Assembly (NCBI RefSeq): GCF_030848805.1
Contig: NC_092358.1
Location: forward strand, 11,944,433-12,008,432
Length of the DNA: 64,000 bases
Direction of reading: 5' to 3'
Source: Temnothorax longispinosus
Lineage: Eukaryota > Arthropoda > Insecta > Hymenoptera > Formicidae
Shown here: positions 60,581 through 64,000 of the stretch, one piece after another
Position numbering within the stretch: position 1 is the first letter of the stretch
Layout of the letters: each line of letters starts with the position of its first letter
Made by a program: the position numbers and the translations under genes
Notes under the pieces: model-generated
The model's input: only the letters and a program-made list of their open reading frames with translations
Databases searched by the model: none
What the model was told of the DNA's origin: nothing

Positions 60581-60590
60581 AGTTATATTA

Positions 60591-61545
60591 GAAAACAATA
60601 AAGTCTTCAGATCGTTGAAATATCTGTAATACTCAATGACAAGATAACTTTGTTACTTATTAGGTATTCAAAGAAGATAGTTAACTTTTGCAATGTGAAA
60701 ATAATTCGAAACTTCCTCGGGTTTACACGTGACTCATATCCGGAGGAGTACGCGTGACTTTGAAATATTAATCGATGACCTAAAACAATACGTACTAGTA
60801 ACGGTACTTTCAATTACTTTCACGTCAAGCGCTTTCCTTTTCATAACGGAAACAATGACAAACTTGTTTTATAGACGTGCCATTATACTCACTGTCTCTT
60901 GTATCGAAATAACGATGACAGAGTAGAACGTCCCGAAAGTCCATAAAGTTCACTTCGACAAATAAAAATATTTAAAAATATCACGGTCTCTTATTCAATT
61001 AACTTTTCTTTAAAGAAAAGTTGATTCGCGAGGTGCCTCGTCTCTTTTCACAATTTTTCATATTAAGTTAAAAATTACACAAAAATAAAGTAGGGAAACG
61101 AATATGTTTCCAGCTTTACATGAAAATATGGAATTAGTTATAGTATAGAAGTGCACCACCTGCAGGTGCACCACCTGCAGGCATAGCGACAATTCTTAAT
61201 AAACTCATTGTCAGTTGTGTCAAGCGATAGTATAAACCTCTTTTAAAAGTTCTGAGGTCCTCAATGTTTAATTAATTTTATAAAAGCTCTCGTTTATCAA
61301 CATTACGATATGGTGATTTCGCCTTTATTTATTATTCTGTGACGTCGAAATCGAGTTCTTTTTTTTCTGAAGAAAACTCATCTTTTTAAAGAAATAGGAT
61401 ACTAATTTGAACGATATCTCCGCGCATGGGGGGAAAGTGCGGACGAATACGCGTTAATGAGAACATCCAAGTGACACGAATTGATAGAGCATGCAATTCA
61501 TGACTCGTATTTGCTTTCAAAGTCGAGATCAATATCGTTTCGGCC
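60591..61545. other. non-coding DNA
   Basis: Mostly AT-rich. It includes a perfect 15-bp tandem duplication at 61151-61180. No gene supported. Confidence 0.5.
61151..61180. repeat. perfect 15-bp tandem duplication with CACCTG cores
   Basis: GTGCACCACCTGCAG occurs twice head to tail. Each unit holds a CACCTG E-box-type core, and the junction CAGGTGCACC creates another core on the other strand (CAGGTG). Confidence 0.8.
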
Positions 61546-61621
61546 CCTCTCTCTCCCTCTCCATCTCCCTCTCCCCTCCCCTCCCCCTCCATCTCCCTCT
61601 CCCTCTTCCTCTCCCTCTCCT

Positions 61622-61651
<30 letters not shown>
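61546..61651. repeat. long CT-rich (CTCCCT)n/(CT)n tract
   Basis: More than 100 bases with almost no purines; a second tract follows at 61777-61882. Confidence 0.9.
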
Positions 61652-61652
<1 letters not shown>

Positions 61653-61739
61653 ATGACAAAAATAAAACCGAGCTTTCAAAAGCGCAATATATTTAAAAAT
61701 AAAATCAATTACAACATACAAATAATATTGCAATCAAAC

Positions 61740-61769
61740 CTTAATTAACTCTTTTCAAAAGTTAATTAA
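61740..61769. repeat. short inverted repeat between the CT tracts
   Basis: TTAATTAACT and AGTTAATTAA face each other around CTTTTCAAA. Confidence 0.6.
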
Positions 61770-61776
61770 AGAATAG

Positions 61777-61882
61777 CTCTCCCTCTCCCTCTCCCTTCCC
61801 TTCCCCTCTCTCTCCCTCTCCCTTTCCCTCTCCCTCTTCCTTTCCCTCCCCTACCCTTCCCCCTCCCCCTCCCCCTCCCTTT
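61777..61882. repeat. second CT-rich tract
   Basis: CTCCCT-, CCCTT- and CCCCCT-type units, all pyrimidine except a few bases. Confidence 0.9.
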
Positions 61883-62075
61883 CACCTGTGGTTTCTAGTA
61901 GTATTTTTTACGCTGAATAAAAAATTATATAAGTCTTATAGGCTAACTATAGGCTAACTGCTTTAGTTTTCGAGATATGCAGTATTAAAGCTCAAAATAA
62001 ATATAATATAAATCTTTACTTTATTAAATTGGTAATTACGCATAAAAGGGACACACCTATTTTTTCAAACAACAA

Positions 62076-62387
62076 AGTCACTCTGGGTCATTTTGACCCG
62101 AGACGAACTTTGACCATTCGCCATTTGACCATTTATCCACCGATCGTGTTGAAAAAATTCTCGAATGCACTTGCGATATTGCTAAATTGATTGCTATAAA
62201 AAAAGAAGGGCCTCAGGAATTTTTAACATATAAAAAAAATTCGCAAAAAATTTGTTTAAAAAAAAAATTTTTTTTTAACTACAGCTAGAGGGCGTCATGT
62301 CCGCCAATTTTCAAGTTACGCGCAAGATATTTACGAGCAAAGTTGAGGCTCGGATCAAATTAACCCGGTGTGACTACGGAGGGTTAA
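62076..62387. mobile_element. nested piggyBac-type MITE, left end eroded
   Basis: The right end read inward is TTAACCCTCCGTAGTCACAC followed by CGGGTTAATTTGATCCGAG; the left side has AGTCACTCTGGGTCATTTTG ACCCGAG-type sequence matching its inner part at about 22 of 27 positions. A TTAA is present only on the right (62384-62387), so the outermost left bases appear lost. No coding capacity. Confidence 0.6.
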
Positions 62388-62405
62388 ATTATTAAAGCCT
62401 TCAGG

Positions 62406-62512
62406 CATACACTTTTCACGCGAACCGAGGTTCACCCCACCTCCCCCCTGCTTTCGGGGGACGTGCGGTAGCCCCTCCCCCGCTTACGTGTGTACTGTTT
62501 ATACACACACAA
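62406..62512. repeat. C-rich module shared with 38262-38360
   Basis: ACGCGAACCGAGG, a CCCCCT-rich run, GCGGTAGCCCCTCCCCCGC and GTACTGTTTATACACACAC in the same order and orientation as at 38.3 kb. Confidence 0.65.
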
Positions 62513-62646
62513 TTGAAGTATTATTTAAATTTATATTATATTTATTTTAAGCTTTAATACTGCATATCTCGAAAACTAAAGCAGTTAGCCCTATAAGACC
62601 TATGTAATTTTTTGTTCAGCGTAAAAAATACTACCAGAAACCACAG

Positions 62647-63147
62647 TCAAATCAAGGGGCACCAGTTATCGTGTTCGTGCCATTTCTAATAATAATCTGT
62701 TATTCTCATAAAATTTCATTATATTAAGATCATTGTACTGACAAGACTAGCGCTCCGGCCGATTTGTGCAATCGCAGCAGGTACCATCTTCGTCATGCCC
62801 TAGTTACGGGGACCTGTTTGGGCCCGTCTCCTCGCGTGTGTATACACTGTGCGCGCCGAATAACGAATGAATCATACCGCGTACGCGAAGCGGCGGCAGT
62901 TCACTTTCTCCCTTCGGTTTCGTCCTCAATTATCACGGAGCGGGCCCTCACATGTAATTACACGCGTGAGATGGCTCGGTGGGCCGCGGGCGGCCAAGTG
63001 AATCGCGGGTAACAATTTTCTTTTTCGGGGGCCCTGGGACCCCTTTCACTCGGCTCACTGGCGCGAGACCCGGTTTCCTTTCAAGAAGGCAGCATTATTT
63101 TCGTTATACCTATGTTGTCAAACAACTAAATATGACCCTGAATATAC

Positions 63148-63200
<53 letters not shown>

Positions 63201-64000
63201 CAAACTACACGTAATCAAATGTATCGCATAAAAAAATAAAAAAAAAAAGATTAAATAAAAAATTTTTAATCTTTTATATAAAAGTAACTCTCACACTAAT
63301 AATAAATGTTGAAATTCAATTGAAACTTAATAGAAAGTTCAATTGAAATAAGTCGATAATATATAAAATTTTCTAATAAGTTTTTTTTATGTATGTGGTT
63401 TACGATTACTTTATAAATGATAAATTAAAAAATTGCCTCTTATTTTAAATCTGTTATTTATATGTATAATTTCTGTCATCAAATTAACTGATACGATGCT
63501 GAAGACTTAGTTGGCAATAAAGCATTGCGAAATATAAGTAGAAAACCGTTGGGACGGAGACAGTGCACGAAGGTACGGGGGACTCGATGCAAGCAACTGG
63601 TCTCCAATGTTTCGCAATCCGACGTAAATCGCGAGACACAACAAAGTGGAGGAGACACCTGTAGGCGACACGCAAGTGACACGAGCACAATGGGCACACT
63701 TAGGCCAATTATGGCGCAATCGTAGTCACGTTACTTCTGGGAAGTCGTGACAACGATGCCGCCGAGAGATCCCCACTGATACAATGTGCATAAATTTGTT
63801 TCCAAGACTTCGGGCTCCCACACTGTAGAGGGCTTTGCCAAATATGTCTATATAAATCATCGTGTGTGCACTTTCGCACACCGTGTTCAACCGACTTAGC
63901 CGATCTCGCGGAAAGCTGCGCGCAACAATGCGCGAACCACGCCGTGTTCAAAGGCAAACAAATTTGCATGTAACCTTATACGAAAGATACCCCGTTAGGG
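62647..64000. other. non-coding DNA with a TA microsatellite
   Basis: A CpG-rich block (62.75-63.09 kb) precedes a (TA)n run at 63148-63199, then AT-rich DNA and another GC-balanced stretch from 63.5 kb to the end. Overlapping frames on both strands at 62764-63012 and 63479-63969 have no domain I recognise. Confidence 0.5.
63148..63199. repeat. (TA)n microsatellite
   Basis: About 25 TA units with one interruption. Confidence 0.9.

Larger units (their letters stand above)
55858..60590 (-). mobile_element. degenerate DIRS-type retrotransposon, about 4.7-5 kb
   Basis: DIRS elements copy through RNA and integrate with a tyrosine recombinase instead of a DDE integrase. On the minus strand the order here is: right terminal repeat, a gag-like frame (58.4-59.0 kb), reverse transcriptase (58125-57562), RNase H (57217-56940), and the start of a tyrosine recombinase (56880-56775). 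The ends are inverted: GCGCGCCTCTTCC plus GAGATCATATGGTAG at 55864-55893 is found in inverted form at about 60535-60565, and an extra copy of the terminal sequence sits at 55590-55720. The coding parts have stops and frameshifts, the recombinase is truncated, and TA and TTA microsatellites have expanded inside, so it is dead. Confidence 0.75.
61886..62646. mobile_element. 761-bp element with ~120-130-bp inverted arms
   Basis: The left arm (61886-62018) begins CTGTGGTTTCTAGTAGTATT; the right arm (62528-62646) is its inverted partner at over 90% similarity. The left arm has a 12-bp internal duplication (ATAGGCTAACT) that the right arm lacks. Between the arms are a nested TTAA-type element (about 62076-62387) and the C-rich module shared with 38262-38360. 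No target duplication is obvious because the left flank is a simple repeat. No transposase. Confidence 0.75.

Overview
The window looks like a piece of an insect nuclear genome, most likely from a hymenopteran such as an ant. It has AT-rich DNA mixed with CpG-rich blocks, many simple repeats, TTAGG-like words near 39.72 kb, and a mixed load of decayed piggyBac-type, Tc1/mariner-type, non-LTR and DIRS-type elements. The species assignment is an inference. I found no confidently identifiable host protein-coding gene, rRNA or tRNA. Almost every open frame is short, lacks recognisable domains, or lies inside a repeat. The window is best read as intergenic or large-intron DNA.

Layout. 0-10 kb: a piggyBac relic that still encodes a cysteine-rich transposase tail (659-1295), a foldback element (3210-3369), then unique DNA. 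10-15 kb: a 224-bp TTAA-flanked MITE (9900-10123), a TA-microsatellite palindrome next to a family with about 120-bp tandem units (11.8-12.7 kb), and a TA-flanked G-rich-TIR element (13734-14631). 14.6-24.2 kb: almost free of recognisable elements. 24248-24625: an exact-length 189-bp tandem duplication. 26.9-35.8 kb: several foldback and TTAA elements, including a hairpin with 66-bp arms and one mismatch (32588-32725) and a double-hairpin element (35569-35782). 37.7-40.4 kb: scrambled mariner-type transposase pieces, a second G-rich-TIR element and a 5'-truncated non-LTR retrotransposon. 44.2-48.1 kb: a large TTAA MITE, then two more G-rich-TIR elements, one carrying a second copy of the double-hairpin element. 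54.5-60.6 kb: two abutting TTAA elements, a 75-bp perfect inverted repeat, and a degraded DIRS retrotransposon of about 5 kb on the minus strand with recognisable reverse transcriptase, RNase H and tyrosine-recombinase pieces and inverted end sequences. 61.5-62.6 kb: long pyrimidine tracts and a 761-bp element with about 120-130-bp inverted arms.

The main biological content is therefore the mobile-element biology: autonomous relics (piggyBac, mariner, DIRS) beside many short non-autonomous derivatives with TTAA or TA target duplications, some nested. The most distinctive signal is a set of four TA-flanked elements that share a G-rich terminal head but have different inner end words, some of which recur inside the element. 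The only host-gene hints are a 49-codon hydrophobic frame with a donor-like GTAAGT directly after its stop (48330-48181, minus strand) and an unexplained 70-codon frame near 41.8 kb. Both are weak.
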